A stretch of DNA of 64,000 bases from Bradyrhizobium lupini (GCF_040939785.1 NZ_CP162553.1:3224001-3288000), one strand, 5' to 3'. Numbered from the stretch's first letter, positions 18,969 through 27,587 are shown. The notes: generated by a model not told the origin, from the sequence alone. Numbers and translations: made by a program.

Positions 18969-19496
18969 GTGCATAACGATATCACCCATGATCCGGGCGA
19001 GGGATTGAGCCCGACGCTCGAGCGCAACATCCAGGCTCTGGTCGAGCGCCGCCGCCGGGAGCAGCGCGCTGCCAAGGGTCAGGAAAAGCTTGCCGATGCG
19101 ATCACGGCGTTCACCGGCAGCATGGCGTTCGTCTATCTCCATGTCGCTGTGTTCGGCTTCTGGATCATCGCCAATCTGCATTGGCTGCCGGGAATCCCGG
19201 CCTGGGACGAGAGCTTCGTAGTGCTGGCGATGATTGCTTCGGTCGAGGCGATCTTCCTGTCGACATTCGTGCTGATCTCGCAGAACCGCATGAGTGCAGC
19301 AGCGGACAAGCGCGCCGATCTCGATCTCCAGATCAGCCTTCTCGCCGAGCACGAATTGACCAAGGTTGCCCGCCTCCTTACGCAGATCGCCGAGCGGCTC
19401 GATGTCCAGCCCGACTCGAAACGGGATCTGGAGGAGGCAAGCCGCGACATCGCCCCCGAGCGCGTGCTCGACAGGATCGAGGAGACGCGCTCCTGA
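18969..19496 (+). CDS. DUF1003 membrane protein
   Basis: Protein of about 175 residues with the DUF1003 layout: a basic N-terminal stretch (ERRRREQRAAKGQEKLADAI), two membrane helices (FVYLHVAVFGFWIIANL and FVVLAMIASVEAIFLSTFVLI), the conserved SQNRMSAAADKRADLDLQI segment and a C-terminal helical tail. The function is unknown. The frame opens with TTG at 18900, but the GTG at 18969 is closer to the first family-like residues; the start is not settled. It is divergent from the LacI gene. Confidence 0.72.
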   Translation: MHNDITHDPGEGLSPTLERNIQALVERRRREQRAAKGQEKLADAITAFTGSMAFVYLHVAVFGFWIIANLHWLPGIPAWDESFVVLAMIASVEAIFLSTFVLISQNRMSAAADKRADLDLQISLLAEHELTKVARLLTQIAERLDVQPDSKRDLEEASRDIAPERVLDRIEETRS

Positions 19497-19497
19497 G

Positions 19498-19965
19498 CTA
19501 TCGGCTGGCCGACAGGTCGAGGGTCAGGAACAGGCTGTTGGGATCCTCGACATAGCCCTCGAACGGGCCGCAGAGGACAAAGCCATGCGCCCGGTAGAGC
19601 GCGAGCGCCGGCTTGAAATAGTCCCACGAGCCGGTCTCGAGGCTGAGCCGCGCCATGCCGCGCGCGCGGGCTTCTGTGATGATGTGGCGGAGCATCTCAC
19701 CGCCAAAGCCGCGCCGCCGCGTGGTCTGGAGCGTGTGCATCGACTTCACCTCGCCGTGCTCGGCTGACAGCGTCTTCAGCGCACCGACGGCGACCAGCGT
19801 CTCGCCGTCCCAGCCGGTCCAGAACGCGATGTCGGGCGCGCGCAGTCCGGAGAGATCGAGCGCATGGGCGCTGCCCGGCGCGGTCTGCGCCCGCGCCGCC
19901 GTGACGTGATGATCGAGCAGCGCGATGACGCGCGGATCAAAGGTGTCGCCGGTGCGGATCTGCAT
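19498..19965 (-). CDS. GNAT-family N-acetyltransferase
   Basis: Acetyltransferase of about 155 residues. The acetyl-CoA-binding motif A is visible (MHTLQTTRRRGFGGEMLRHII, with the R/QxxGxG/A-like RRRGFGG), followed by RGMARLSLETGSWDYFKPALALYRAHGFVLCGPFEGY, which is typical of the C-terminal half. The substrate is unknown. It lies just downstream of the XRE-cupin regulator on the same strand with about ten bases between, so the two are probably one transcript. An upstream in-frame GTG at 19971 is an alternative start. Confidence 0.82.
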   Translation of the reverse strand: MQIRTGDTFDPRVIALLDHHVTAARAQTAPGSAHALDLSGLRAPDIAFWTGWDGETLVAVGALKTLSAEHGEVKSMHTLQTTRRRGFGGEMLRHIITEARARGMARLSLETGSWDYFKPALALYRAHGFVLCGPFEGYVEDPNSLFLTLDLSASR

Positions 19966-19975
19966 CGTCACGGTC

Positions 19976-20557
19976 TCACATCTTGCCGTAGGACGCGCCG
20001 CGGCGCGTGATGATGACGTAGCGCGCGTCCTGTCTGGTCTCGTTCTCGAAGATCACCGCGCGCATCACATCGAAGTCGAGACAGTCGCCTTCGCGCAGGC
20101 GAACCGCCTTGGCGTCGATGTGCACGGCGATCGCGCCCTCCAGCATCAGGAGCTGCTGGGTGAAGGCATTGCGGCCCCAAGGGCTGTATGGCACCCGCGC
20201 ACCGGCCGGCAAATCGACGACGATGATCTCGATGCCGCTCGCCGCGTCCGTGGGCGACGCGTGACGGCGGCGATAGCCGCTGTCGGGATCGCGCCAGTGC
20301 GGCTGGTCGGCGAGCCGCACCAGCCGCTCCGGCGGCTTTTCGGCCAGCGCGACGACGTCGCTGAGCGACACGTCGAGCGCGGCGCAGAGTTTTCCCAGCA
20401 GCGCAGCCGTCGCGCTGCTCTGCGCCCGCTCCACCCGCCCGATCATCGCCCGGCTGACGCCGGAGCGGCCTGCGAGCTCATTCAGCGTCATGCCGGCCTG
20501 CGTCCGCAGCGTCTTCAAGCGACGACCGATCGCGCGATCGAGTTTCTGCTGGTCCAT
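19976..20557 (-). CDS. XRE-family regulator with C-terminal cupin
   Basis: Regulator of 193 residues. An N-terminal HTH_3 domain (RRLKTLRTQAGMTLNELAGRSGVSRAMIGRVERAQSSAT, about 9-47) is joined to a cupin_2 sensor domain (about 110-190, VVDLPAGARVPYSPWG and AIAVHIDAKAVRLREGDCLDFD). This architecture is shared by regulators of amino-acid, polyamine and sulfonate metabolism; the ligand here is unknown. The ATG at 20557 is chosen because the helix-turn-helix follows directly. A 12-bp palindrome lies upstream toward the divergent epoxide hydrolase gene. Confidence 0.85.
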   Translation of the reverse strand: MDQQKLDRAIGRRLKTLRTQAGMTLNELAGRSGVSRAMIGRVERAQSSATAALLGKLCAALDVSLSDVVALAEKPPERLVRLADQPHWRDPDSGYRRRHASPTDAASGIEIIVVDLPAGARVPYSPWGRNAFTQQLLMLEGAIAVHIDAKAVRLREGDCLDFDVMRAVIFENETRQDARYVIITRRGASYGKM

Positions 20558-20668
20558 TTTCTTTACAGGTCCTGGTCTCTGATCCGAACATTGCCGACAC
20601 GAGGACCGCACCCATCAGGGCCGCGAGAAGCTTAAGCTGGGCGATGCGTGCGTGCCGGAAGCGAGGGG

Positions 20669-20680
20669 CTAATATATTAG
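20669..20680. promoter_or_regulatory. 12-bp AT-rich palindrome between divergent genes
   Basis: Perfect palindrome CTAATATATTAG in the gap between the XRE-cupin gene (start 20557, leftward) and the epoxide hydrolase gene (start 20746, rightward). It stands out in GC-rich sequence and could be an operator or -10 region. No experimental family match is claimed. Confidence 0.4.
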
Positions 20681-20745
20681 AAACTTTGCGGAGCCTATAG
20701 GGCCGACTAGGATAGACCCAACGACGATGACTGGGAGGCGGCGAC

Positions 20746-21738
20746 ATGGGCGAACCGACGCAGCGGACGATCAAGGCCAACGGCATCAGCCTCAACGTCG
20801 CCGAGCAGGGCAAGGGGCCGATGGTGCTGCTCTGCCACGGCTTTCCGGAAGGTTGGTACTCCTGGCGTCACCAACTCGAGGCGCTGGGGGCAGCCGGTTT
20901 CCATGCGGTCGCCCCTGACATGCGCGGCTACGGCAAGAGCGACCGGCCCGAAGCCATCGACCAGTACACGATCCTCCACATGGTCGGCGACCTCGTCGGC
21001 GTGCTCGACGCTTTCGAGGCGAAGGACGCCGTCATCGTCGGGCACGACTGGGGCGCGACGATCGCCTGGCACACGGCGCGCCTGCGGCCCGACCGCTTCC
21101 GCGCCGCCGCCATTCTTAGCGTGCCCTATCGACCACGCAGTCCGGTGCGGCCGACGAGCGTAATGCCACAGACGGCGGATGCGCAGTTCTATCAACTGTA
21201 TTTCCAGGAGCCGGGTGTCGCCGAAGCAGAATTCGAAAGGGATACGCGCGCAACGCTCGGCGCGATGCTCTATGGCGGTTCCGGCGAAGGCGCGGCGGTG
21301 ATCCGCGCCAATGCCGAGCGTCAAGGGCGGACCGCCGGTGTCGGTATGGTCTCTCGCAAGGACGGCATGCTGCCGAAGGTGCAGGTGCCGCTGCCGTCTT
21401 GGCTGAGCAGCGCGGACCTCGACTATTACGGCGCCGAATTTGCCCATAGTGGGTTTCGCGGACCGCTCAACTACTATCGCAACATCGATCGCAACTGCGA
21501 ACTGATGGGCGCCTTCGAGGGCGTCAAGGTGGTCGTGCCCTCGCTCTTCATCGCCGGCGACTACGACATGGTCATGGCCTTCCCGGGCGCCGCCGAGCAC
21601 GTTGCCAACATGAAGCAATGGGTGCCGCAATTGCGCGAGATCAAGATGCTACCGGGGTGCGGACACTGGACGCAACAGGAACGGCCGGCGGAGGTGAACG
21701 CGGCGGTCGTGGAATTTCTGCGGAGCCTGCCGAACTAA
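20746..21738 (+). CDS. alpha/beta hydrolase, epoxide hydrolase type
   Basis: Soluble-epoxide-hydrolase-like enzyme of 330 residues. Motifs: the oxyanion-hole HGFPEGWYSWRHQL (about 29-42), the nucleophile elbow VGHDWGATIAWH (Asp nucleophile, about 101-112), a cap domain (about 140-250), the acidic residue region FIAGDYDMV and the catalytic His in GCGHWTQQERP (about 305-315). An Asp nucleophile followed by Trp also occurs in haloalkane dehalogenases, but the HGFPEGWYSWR motif and cap favour epoxide hydrolase. The substrate is unknown. Its ribosome site GGGAGGCG precedes the ATG. Confidence 0.83.
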   Translation: MGEPTQRTIKANGISLNVAEQGKGPMVLLCHGFPEGWYSWRHQLEALGAAGFHAVAPDMRGYGKSDRPEAIDQYTILHMVGDLVGVLDAFEAKDAVIVGHDWGATIAWHTARLRPDRFRAAAILSVPYRPRSPVRPTSVMPQTADAQFYQLYFQEPGVAEAEFERDTRATLGAMLYGGSGEGAAVIRANAERQGRTAGVGMVSRKDGMLPKVQVPLPSWLSSADLDYYGAEFAHSGFRGPLNYYRNIDRNCELMGAFEGVKVVVPSLFIAGDYDMVMAFPGAAEHVANMKQWVPQLREIKMLPGCGHWTQQERPAEVNAAVVEFLRSLPN

Positions 21739-21742
21739 AGGA

Positions 21743-21816
21743 TGGAGCGGGCGAAGGGAATCGAACCCTCGTATGCAGCTTGGGAAGCTGCCGTTCTACC
21801 ATTGAACTACGCCCGC
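21743..21816 (-). tRNA. tRNA-Gly(CCC)
   Basis: A cloverleaf of 74 bases including an encoded CCA can be folded on the minus strand. The acceptor stem GCGGGCG pairs with CGCCCGC, the anticodon stem is GCAGC/GCTGC with loop TTCCCAA (anticodon CCC, bases 21784-21782), and the T arm is CGAGGGTTCGATTCCCTTCG. It reads opposite to the epoxide hydrolase gene, whose stop is five bases away. Confidence 0.95.
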
Positions 21817-21988
21817 GGATGCGCAGCTTGCGCCCGCTCTGATTAGCCGAGACGGCGCATCTCGCCAAGCGCTTTGGCGCAGCCCGCCCGCCCCTTCTTA
21901 AGTTTCCGGTAAGATTTTGGGTGCGGCGGATTGTGGCGGTGTTATGGTCGCGGTCTGGGGAGAGCGTACGTTGCGTGGGGGCGTGTGT

Positions 21989-22567
21989 ATGGTGGGGCAT
22001 GGCTACGCGATATTCGACACGACCATAGGGCGCTGCGGCATCATCTGGAGCAGCACCGGGGTCGTCGCCGTGCAGCTGCCGGAGGCGCGGGAGATCGACA
22101 CCCGCCGCCGGATTTTCCAGATCCATCCCGAGGCACGCGAGCAGCGGCCTTCCGCGAACGCCGAGTTCGCGATCGAGGGCATCGTGAGCTTGCTGCAGGG
22201 CAGCGATGCTGATTTTTCCGAGGTCAGCCTGGACGCGAGCGGGGTGCCCGGCTTCAACCGGCGGGTCTACGAGGCGGCCTGCGCCATCCCGCGCGGGGAG
22301 ACGCGCACCTATCACGAGATCGCCAAGGCGCTGAGCGCCTCCGGCGCGGCGCATTCGGTGGCCCAGGCGATCGCGAAAAATCCCTACATGCTGATCGTGC
22401 CCTGTCACCGGGTGCTGGAGGCCGGCAATTACACCGACCGGCTCTCGCCCTATGGCGGCGTAATCTCCAAGCGGCGGCTGCTGTCGCTGGAGGGCACCCA
22501 TCCGATCGCCAGCAAGACGCTGTTCGACGTCCTGCTGCCCGTTGCTCCACCGAGACCCTCCACCTAG
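21989..22567 (+). CDS. ogt: methylated-DNA--protein-cysteine methyltransferase
   Basis: Suicide DNA-repair protein of about 192 residues that takes alkyl groups from O6-alkylguanine. The active-site motif LIVPCHRVL is present (about residues 153-161), preceded by the helix-turn-helix-like DNA-binding region IPRGETRTYHEIAKALSASGAAHSVAQAIAKNP, and followed by YGGVISKRRLLSLEG. There is no Ada-type N-terminal regulatory domain. The frame is open to 21917; the ATG at 21989 (MVGHGYAIFDT) matches the family's N terminus. An AraC regulator gene follows nine bases later. Confidence 0.88.
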   Translation: MVGHGYAIFDTTIGRCGIIWSSTGVVAVQLPEAREIDTRRRIFQIHPEAREQRPSANAEFAIEGIVSLLQGSDADFSEVSLDASGVPGFNRRVYEAACAIPRGETRTYHEIAKALSASGAAHSVAQAIAKNPYMLIVPCHRVLEAGNYTDRLSPYGGVISKRRLLSLEGTHPIASKTLFDVLLPVAPPRPST

Positions 22568-22576
22568 ATAGGCGGG

Positions 22577-23416
22577 ATGGATGCAACAACGCTGCTGACC
22601 ACCCCCTCGATGACCGTCTCCGAGTTTCGCTGCGACGCGGGACCGGACGACAGCCCGTTTGCGGAGTGCCGCACCGGCCATTCCATCGCCTATGTCCGCG
22701 CCGGCAGCTTTGGCTGTCATTGCCGCGCCGGCTTCTTCGAGCTGGTGGCGGGCTCGATGCTGGTCGGCGCGCCAGGCGAGGAATACACCTGCACACATGA
22801 GCACGTCGCCGGCGACGTCTGCCTGTCCTTTTTCCTCAGCGAGGATCTGGTCGACGCGCTCGGCGGCCGGCGCGACGTCTGGCAGGTTGGCGCGACGCCA
22901 CCGCTGCCCGAGCTGATGGTGCTGGGCGAGCTCGCCCAGACGGCGGCAGATGGCAACAGCGACCTCGGTCTCGACGAGGTCGGGCAGATCCTCGCCGGTC
23001 GTTTCGTCGATGTCGTGTCGGGCAAGGCGCGCAAGCCGACGACACCGACGGCGCGTGATCGCCGCCGCGCCGTGGAAGCCGCGCTCTGGATAGACGCCAA
23101 CTCGCATGCCGAGGTCGACCTCGAACAGGCGGCGCGGCAAGCAGGCCTCAGCCCCTTCCACTTCCTGCGGCTGTTCTCCGCCGTGCTCGGCGTCACTCCG
23201 CATCAATATTTGGTGCGCTCGCGGCTGCGGCATGCGGCGCGGCTGCTGACTGACGATGACATCGCAGTCACCGACATCGCCTATGACGTCGGCTTCGGCG
23301 ATCTCTCCAACTTCGTCCGCACCTTTCACCGCGCCGCCGGCGTCTCGCCGACCAAGTTCCGCCAGGCCTCGAAGGGAGAGCGCAAGATTCTCCAAGAGCA
23401 GCTTGCCCTCAACTGA
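22577..23416 (+). CDS. AraC-family transcriptional regulator
   Basis: Regulator of 279 residues. The N-terminal half (about 10-120) is a cupin-like sensor with several Cys and His residues ([17 protein letters not shown]). The C-terminal AraC/XylS domain (about 165-270) has both helix-turn-helix units: [31 protein letters not shown] and [31 protein letters not shown]. It lies between ogt and a VOC-family gene on the same strand and probably controls the latter; the signal is unknown. Confidence 0.87.
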   Translation: MDATTLLTTPSMTVSEFRCDAGPDDSPFAECRTGHSIAYVRAGSFGCHCRAGFFELVAGSMLVGAPGEEYTCTHEHVAGDVCLSFFLSEDLVDALGGRRDVWQVGATPPLPELMVLGELAQTAADGNSDLGLDEVGQILAGRFVDVVSGKARKPTTPTARDRRRAVEAALWIDANSHAEVDLEQAARQAGLSPFHFLRLFSAVLGVTPHQYLVRSRLRHAARLLTDDDIAVTDIAYDVGFGDLSNFVRTFHRAAGVSPTKFRQASKGERKILQEQLALN

Positions 23417-23472
23417 CTAGGTTCGTCTCCGGCGCGCGCCGATTGCGGCGCGCTTTGGCAATGGAGACGACC

Positions 23473-23832
23473 ATGTACGATCATATCGGATTGCGCGTTG
23501 CCGACCTCGACGCCGCCACGCGCTTCTACACCGCGGTGCTGGCGCCGCTCGGTTATGTCCTGTGCTCGAGTGGCGATGGTTATGCCGGCTTCGGGCCGAG
23601 GGGCGAGCCGGCGCTGTGGCTGCACCTGAACAAGGGGCGCAAAGCCGATGGCGTGCACATCGCGTTTCGCGCGGGGGATCATGACGCGGTCAAGGCATTC
23701 CACAGCGAGGGCTTGAAGAGCGGTGGCCGCGACAATGGCGGCGCCGGCCCGCGCAAGGATTACAGCCCGACTTACTACGCGTCGTTTTTGATCGATCCCG
23801 ATGGCAACAATGTTGAGGCGGTCTGTGTGTGA
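23473..23832 (+). CDS. VOC-family (glyoxalase/bleomycin-resistance fold) protein
   Basis: Protein of 119 residues built on one glyoxalase/dioxygenase fold: MYDHIGLRVADLDAATRFYTAVLAPLGY at the N terminus and FLIDPDGNNVEAVC at the C terminus, with His3-equivalent, His and Glu metal positions in place. The reaction is unknown; the family includes thiol transferases and lyases. The ATG at 23473 is preferred over 23461 because GGAG of a ribosome site lies six bases upstream. It follows the AraC gene. Confidence 0.8.
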   Translation: MYDHIGLRVADLDAATRFYTAVLAPLGYVLCSSGDGYAGFGPRGEPALWLHLNKGRKADGVHIAFRAGDHDAVKAFHSEGLKSGGRDNGGAGPRKDYSPTYYASFLIDPDGNNVEAVCV

Positions 23833-23858
23833 ACGCGGCAGCCCTCACCACACACACG

Positions 23859-23965
23859 CTGTCATGCCCCGGCTTGACCGGGGCATCCAGTACGCCGCAG
23901 CTTCTCGATTCTATCACAGCGGCCTCTGGGATACTGGATCGCCCGATCGAGTCGGGCGATGACAG
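23859..23965. repeat. 107-bp CTGTCAT-ended repeat, copy 1
   Basis: Element bounded by CTGTCAT and ATGACAG. Each end forms its own hairpin (CCCCGGCTTGACCGGGG; CGCCCGATCGAGTCGGGCG), and the middle carries ATCCAGTACGCCGC and GATACTGGAT. The same plan occurs at 28173-28279 (reversed) and 62661-62764. It fills the gap between the VOC and SRPBCC genes. Confidence 0.75.
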
Positions 23966-24014
23966 CTGAGATGACGGCGCTATCGCTAGCCTCTCAACAT
24001 CAAAGGACTCAACC

Positions 24015-24416
24015 ATGGCCTCCATCCACAACGACATTCCCCTCAACGCCCCAGCGCGCGACGTCTGGGACGCGGTGCGCGATTTCGGCGCGCTGCATCG
24101 GCGGTTGGCGCCGGGCTTCGTCACGGCCTGCACGCTCGACGGCGACACGCGCATCGTCACCTTCGCCAACGGATCGGTGGCGCGCGAGGTGCTGGTCGAT
24201 TGCGACGATGCGCGGCAGCGGCTGGTCTACGCGATCAACAACGAGCGGCTGAAGCATTACAGCGCCTCGGTGCAGGTGATCGCCGAGGGCGAGGCGAGAT
24301 GCCGCCTGGTCTGGATCATCGACATGCTGCCGAACGAGCTCGCGCCCTATGTGCAGGGACAGACCAAGGACGCCGTCGCCGCCATACACCGCGCGTTTCC
24401 GGCCGCAGCTGCGTGA
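24015..24416 (+). CDS. SRPBCC-family (START-like) protein
   Basis: Protein of 133 residues with the polyketide_cyc2 / SRPBCC fold: the N-terminal strand-helix IHNDIPLNAPARDVWDAVRDFGALHRRLAPG, alternating strands (REVLVDCDDARQRLVYAI), and a long C-terminal helix after NELAPYVQGQTKDAVAAI. Such proteins bind hydrophobic ligands, but no ligand or catalytic residue can be assigned. It is a single gene between a repeat element and the Met/Gly-rich gene. Confidence 0.8.
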   Translation: MASIHNDIPLNAPARDVWDAVRDFGALHRRLAPGFVTACTLDGDTRIVTFANGSVAREVLVDCDDARQRLVYAINNERLKHYSASVQVIAEGEARCRLVWIIDMLPNELAPYVQGQTKDAVAAIHRAFPAAAA

Positions 24417-24545
24417 TCTTTCTCACAGAGCCCAGCCCTCGTCCGCAATAACGATGGCGCCGTGCGTCCGGTTGGCTCCGCTCTCCCGGCGGCGCCACGC
24501 ACGCGAGGAGCAGGCCATGAGAGGTGCGGACGCGGCGAGGACATA

Positions 24546-24932
24546 ATGACCCAGATGGCGCCGATGCTCGAGATGATGAAGGCCAAGATGGGCAAGCGCC
24601 GCTTCGGCATGATGATGCAGACCATGGGCCCGATGATGAGCCGCATGATGGAGAATGGCGGTGGTGGTCTTGGCATGATGGGCGGCGGTGGCATTGGCGG
24701 CCTCGGCGCTGGCAACCTCGGCGGCGGTTTCGGCGCGCCCAATTACGGCGGCTACGCGCCGATGGGTGGAGGCGGCACCATGCCGGCCGGAATGGGCGGC
24801 ATCGGCGGCGGCGATATCATGGGCATGCTCGGCGGCGCCGGTGGCGGCGACATGATGGCGATGATTCCGCAACTCATGCGGCTCGCCAATGTCGGCGGTG
24901 GTGGCGGCCATCGCCGCCACAGGCACCGCTAG
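24546..24932 (+). CDS. Met/Gly-rich low-complexity protein of unknown function
   Basis: I do not recognise this 128-residue protein. The first 45 residues are rich in Met and basic residues (MTQMAPMLEMMKAKMGKRR, then MMMQTMGPMMSRMM). From about 46 to 110 it is glycine- and methionine-rich with GGGG and GGIGG runs, and it ends in a His/Arg tail (GGGGHRRHRHR). There is no signal peptide or membrane helix. A ribosome site (GAGGA, six bases before the ATG at 24546) supports translation; the frame is open upstream to 24462. Its stop codon overlaps that of the convergent MATE gene in a shared CTAG. Metal binding (Met thioethers, His tail) is conceivable but unproven. Confidence 0.65.
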   Translation: MTQMAPMLEMMKAKMGKRRFGMMMQTMGPMMSRMMENGGGGLGMMGGGGIGGLGAGNLGGGFGAPNYGGYAPMGGGGTMPAGMGGIGGGDIMGMLGGAGGGDMMAMIPQLMRLANVGGGGGHRRHRHR

Positions 24933-26374
24933 TCCGCGGCGGCCGACAGAGCCGGCCTGATCGCAGGTTTGGTTTGGCGCGGTCCCCAGCGTGTCAGCAC
25001 CACGCTGGAGCACGAGAGCAGGCCGAGCAGGACCATCGAGCTCGCCGCCAGCCAGAAGAAGCTTTGCGCGGTGGCATCATGCGTCGACAGCCACCAGCCG
25101 ACAGCCGAGATGTAGATCAGCCGCGCGGTCTGCGCCAGCACCGGGCCGATCACCTTCGCAGCGCCCTGCGACGAGAAATACATCGTCGAGGCGAGGCCGA
25201 TGAAGGCGTAGAACGGCGCGACCGTCGACAAATATTCATGGCTGGTAGCGCGCACGATCGCGCTGTCGGTGAAGATGTTGACCCAGAGATCGGGGAAGGC
25301 CGCAACCAGGCACGCCGGTGCACCGACGGCGACGAAGGCGCTCGCCGCTGCGATCCAGGCGATGCGCCGGGCGCGGGCGATGCGGCCGGCGCCGACCGCC
25401 ATGCCGATCATCGGCACCGAGGCGATGCCGAACGAGAACGCGATCGAGGTCAGCAGGAATTCCAGCCGCGCACCGATGCCGTAGCCGGCCAGGATCGCGG
25501 TGCCGAATTTCGCAAGCATGTGAGTGAAGATCGAGATCGTCAGCACCGATTGCAGCGGCGAGAAGCAGGCGATGGCGCCCACTTTGAGGATGTCGAAAAA
25601 CATCGCCCATTGGATGCGAAGTCCGCGCAGCTTCGGCGTCACGCGGGCGCGGCCGGAGAACAGGTACCAGCCCATCACGCCGATATTCATGCAATAGGCA
25701 ATCAGCGCGCCGGCGGCGACGCCGCGCATGCCGAATTGCGGCACCGGACCGAGGCCGAGGCCAAGCGTGCCACCGAGCACGATCTGCCAGGCCGCGGAAT
25801 TGAGGATCAACAGCGACGGCAGCTTCATGTTGCCGGTGCCGCGCAGGACGCCGGCCATGGTGTTGAGCAGCCAGGGCAGCACGGCGCCGCCGAAAAACAC
25901 CTGGGTGTAGGCGATCGCATGCGTCAGCACGTCGCCGCGGCCGCCGAGCATCTCAAGCACCTTGGGCCCGAAGATCAGCATGCCCAGCATGAAGACGAGG
26001 CCGAAGCTGATGCCGATCAGCAGCGCGTGCGCGGCGAGCGTCCCGGCACGCTCGCGATCGCCCGCGCCGAGCGCGCGCGCGATGGCGGAGGCCACCGCGC
26101 CGCCCATCGCACCGCCTGACATGGTCATGGTCAGGATCACTGTCGGAAACACCAGCGCCATCGCGGCCAGCGCTTCCACGCCGAGCCGTCCGATATAGGA
26201 GGTCTCCGCAATTACCGTGCAAGTGCCGGCTGAGAGCGCGACCACGTTGGGCCAGGCCAGCCCGAGCAGCGTGCGCAGGATCGGCCCGTCCATCAGCGCG
26301 CTCCTCACGGGGCGCGGAGGCGGCGGCAGCGGACGCTCTTGTTCATCGACCGGGATTTCGGCGATGTCTGACAT
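24929..26374 (-). CDS. MATE-family efflux transporter
   Basis: Multidrug and toxin extrusion protein of about 481 residues with twelve predicted helices in two MatE halves (about 30-190 and 255-420). Recognisable stretches include ILRTLLGLAWPNVVALSAGTC, FPTVILTMTMSGGAMGGAVASAIARALGAGD (between helices 2 and 3, typical of MATE) and the equivalent GIASVPMIGMAVGAGRIARARRI in the second half. It should export cationic or organic compounds with a sodium or proton gradient; the substrate is unknown. The start at 26374 has a GGAGAGGAC ribosome site; an in-frame ATG lies five codons upstream. Confidence 0.88.
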   Translation of the reverse strand: MSDIAEIPVDEQERPLPPPPRPVRSALMDGPILRTLLGLAWPNVVALSAGTCTVIAETSYIGRLGVEALAAMALVFPTVILTMTMSGGAMGGAVASAIARALGAGDRERAGTLAAHALLIGISFGLVFMLGMLIFGPKVLEMLGGRGDVLTHAIAYTQVFFGGAVLPWLLNTMAGVLRGTGNMKLPSLLILNSAAWQIVLGGTLGLGLGPVPQFGMRGVAAGALIAYCMNIGVMGWYLFSGRARVTPKLRGLRIQWAMFFDILKVGAIACFSPLQSVLTISIFTHMLAKFGTAILAGYGIGARLEFLLTSIAFSFGIASVPMIGMAVGAGRIARARRIAWIAAASAFVAVGAPACLVAAFPDLWVNIFTDSAIVRATSHEYLSTVAPFYAFIGLASTMYFSSQGAAKVIGPVLAQTARLIYISAVGWWLSTHDATAQSFFWLAASSMVLLGLLSCSSVVLTRWGPRQTKPAIRPALSAAAD

Positions 26375-26537
26375 GTCCTCTCCGGGCAAAGCGCCATTTC
26401 CGGCGCAGCAATGCTTGGGTGTGCCAATGAATTGGTTCGCGCCCAGGGCGCAACAAGAGGCTTGTTAGCACGACGCGCAGCGATTCCTCCTGCGCTAGGT
26501 GCAGGCGTGCCCTGCGGCAGCGCGGTGACGCCGTCGT

Positions 26538-27587
26538 TTACCAGATGCGCCAGAGCAATGGCGGACGGCCGCTCGGTGTCGCGGACAGGTGCACGCCGAT
26601 GTGCCGGCCGCACCCGGCCGCAAGCCCCTCGAACAACCCCGCCAGCACCTTGGCGCAAGCGGGGTGGTTATCGGCGACGTCTTCCATCAACCTCCAGCTC
26701 TGCTGACGGATTTCGAACGTGCCCTCGGATTGCGTCGTCTCAGCCGCATCGTCCTGCGCGACAAACAGCGCGTTGAGGAACGTCGCGAATTCGCTCGCAC
26801 CGCCGCGACCCATCGACAGCGCCGCAGCGACCTCATCGAAATATTGCATCCCGATCAGCTTGCCCGTGAGGTGCAGGAGATAGCCCGCATCCTCCGGACC
26901 GAACAGCTGCACCATCACGGGCGCGGCGGTGCGCACATATTCCATCGCATAGTTGCGATAGGCTTTTTCCAGTCTCGGCCTTGGCCAGCTTGCGACCGGC
27001 AACGCCGGAGCCGCGGCTGCATCGAACAGCGGGGCTTCGAGGTGCCGCGCGAACACGAGGCGCTGGTCGAGTTCGAGGGGCTGGTCATATTGATAATAGT
27101 AGCCTTCGAGCCCGTCCTGGCCGTCGACGCTCTGCTTGGTGCAGACGAACCCCAATCTGGTATCGCCGAGCGCCACGCCGTTGTTGGCGTGCCAGCCGCG
27201 CAGCATCGCGCGCGAGACTTCGCCCGGCACGCCGCAGATGGCAGTGCCTTTCCAGATCCAGCGCGGCGGCGGATAGCGGATCCAGGCTTTGCGGTCGCTC
27301 TCATACATGTATTCGACGTGCACGCCGCCGATCCAGTTCGAGAGATAGTGATATTGCGCGGCTGCCACGGCGGGCGGCAGATGGCTCAGCCCGAGCTTCT
27401 CCAGCCCCGGCAGGAAGCGCTCCTGCTGCTGGCGGCGGAACACGCGAAAGACGAACTCCGCAGCATCTGCCGTGCCGCGACGCGTGACCACGGTGAGGAT
27501 CAGACCGGTGAAGTAGGCGTGATAGAGATCGGCAACCGCGCGCCAGCGTTTCCATTGAGCTTCCTGCGCGGGGTCTGGTGCGGTCAT
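26538..27587 (-). CDS. protein of unknown function
   Basis: I do not recognise this 349-residue soluble protein. It is rich in Trp and Tyr (KRWRAVADLYHAYFTGLIL; YHYLSNWIGGVHVEYMYESD; GLEGYYYQYDQ). Two halves show weak internal similarity: each has a helical start, a YxxxL/VG stretch and a C-terminal strand-rich part. The segment RLGFVCTKQSVDGQDGLEGYYYQ faintly recalls the L-2-amino-thiazoline-4-carboxylate hydrolase-like fold, but I would not assign it. A ribosome site GGGAGCG precedes the ATG. Neighbours (MATE exporter downstream, PAS protein upstream on the same strand) give no clear role. Confidence 0.7.
   Translation of the reverse strand: MTAPDPAQEAQWKRWRAVADLYHAYFTGLILTVVTRRGTADAAEFVFRVFRRQQQERFLPGLEKLGLSHLPPAVAAAQYHYLSNWIGGVHVEYMYESDRKAWIRYPPPRWIWKGTAICGVPGEVSRAMLRGWHANNGVALGDTRLGFVCTKQSVDGQDGLEGYYYQYDQPLELDQRLVFARHLEAPLFDAAAAPALPVASWPRPRLEKAYRNYAMEYVRTAAPVMVQLFGPEDAGYLLHLTGKLIGMQYFDEVAAALSMGRGGASEFATFLNALFVAQDDAAETTQSEGTFEIRQQSWRLMEDVADNHPACAKVLAGLFEGLAAGCGRHIGVHLSATPSGRPPLLWRIW

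Noticed and set aside
20746..21738. A second haloalkane dehalogenase
   Set aside because: It shares GHDWG, but the HGFPEGWYSWR oxyanion motif and the cap are those of epoxide hydrolases, and no halide-binding Asn is in the right place.
23859..23965. CTGTCAT at the ends of the 105-bp repeats as PHO boxes
   Set aside because: The two halves are inverted and about 100 bases apart instead of direct repeats with a 4-base spacer.
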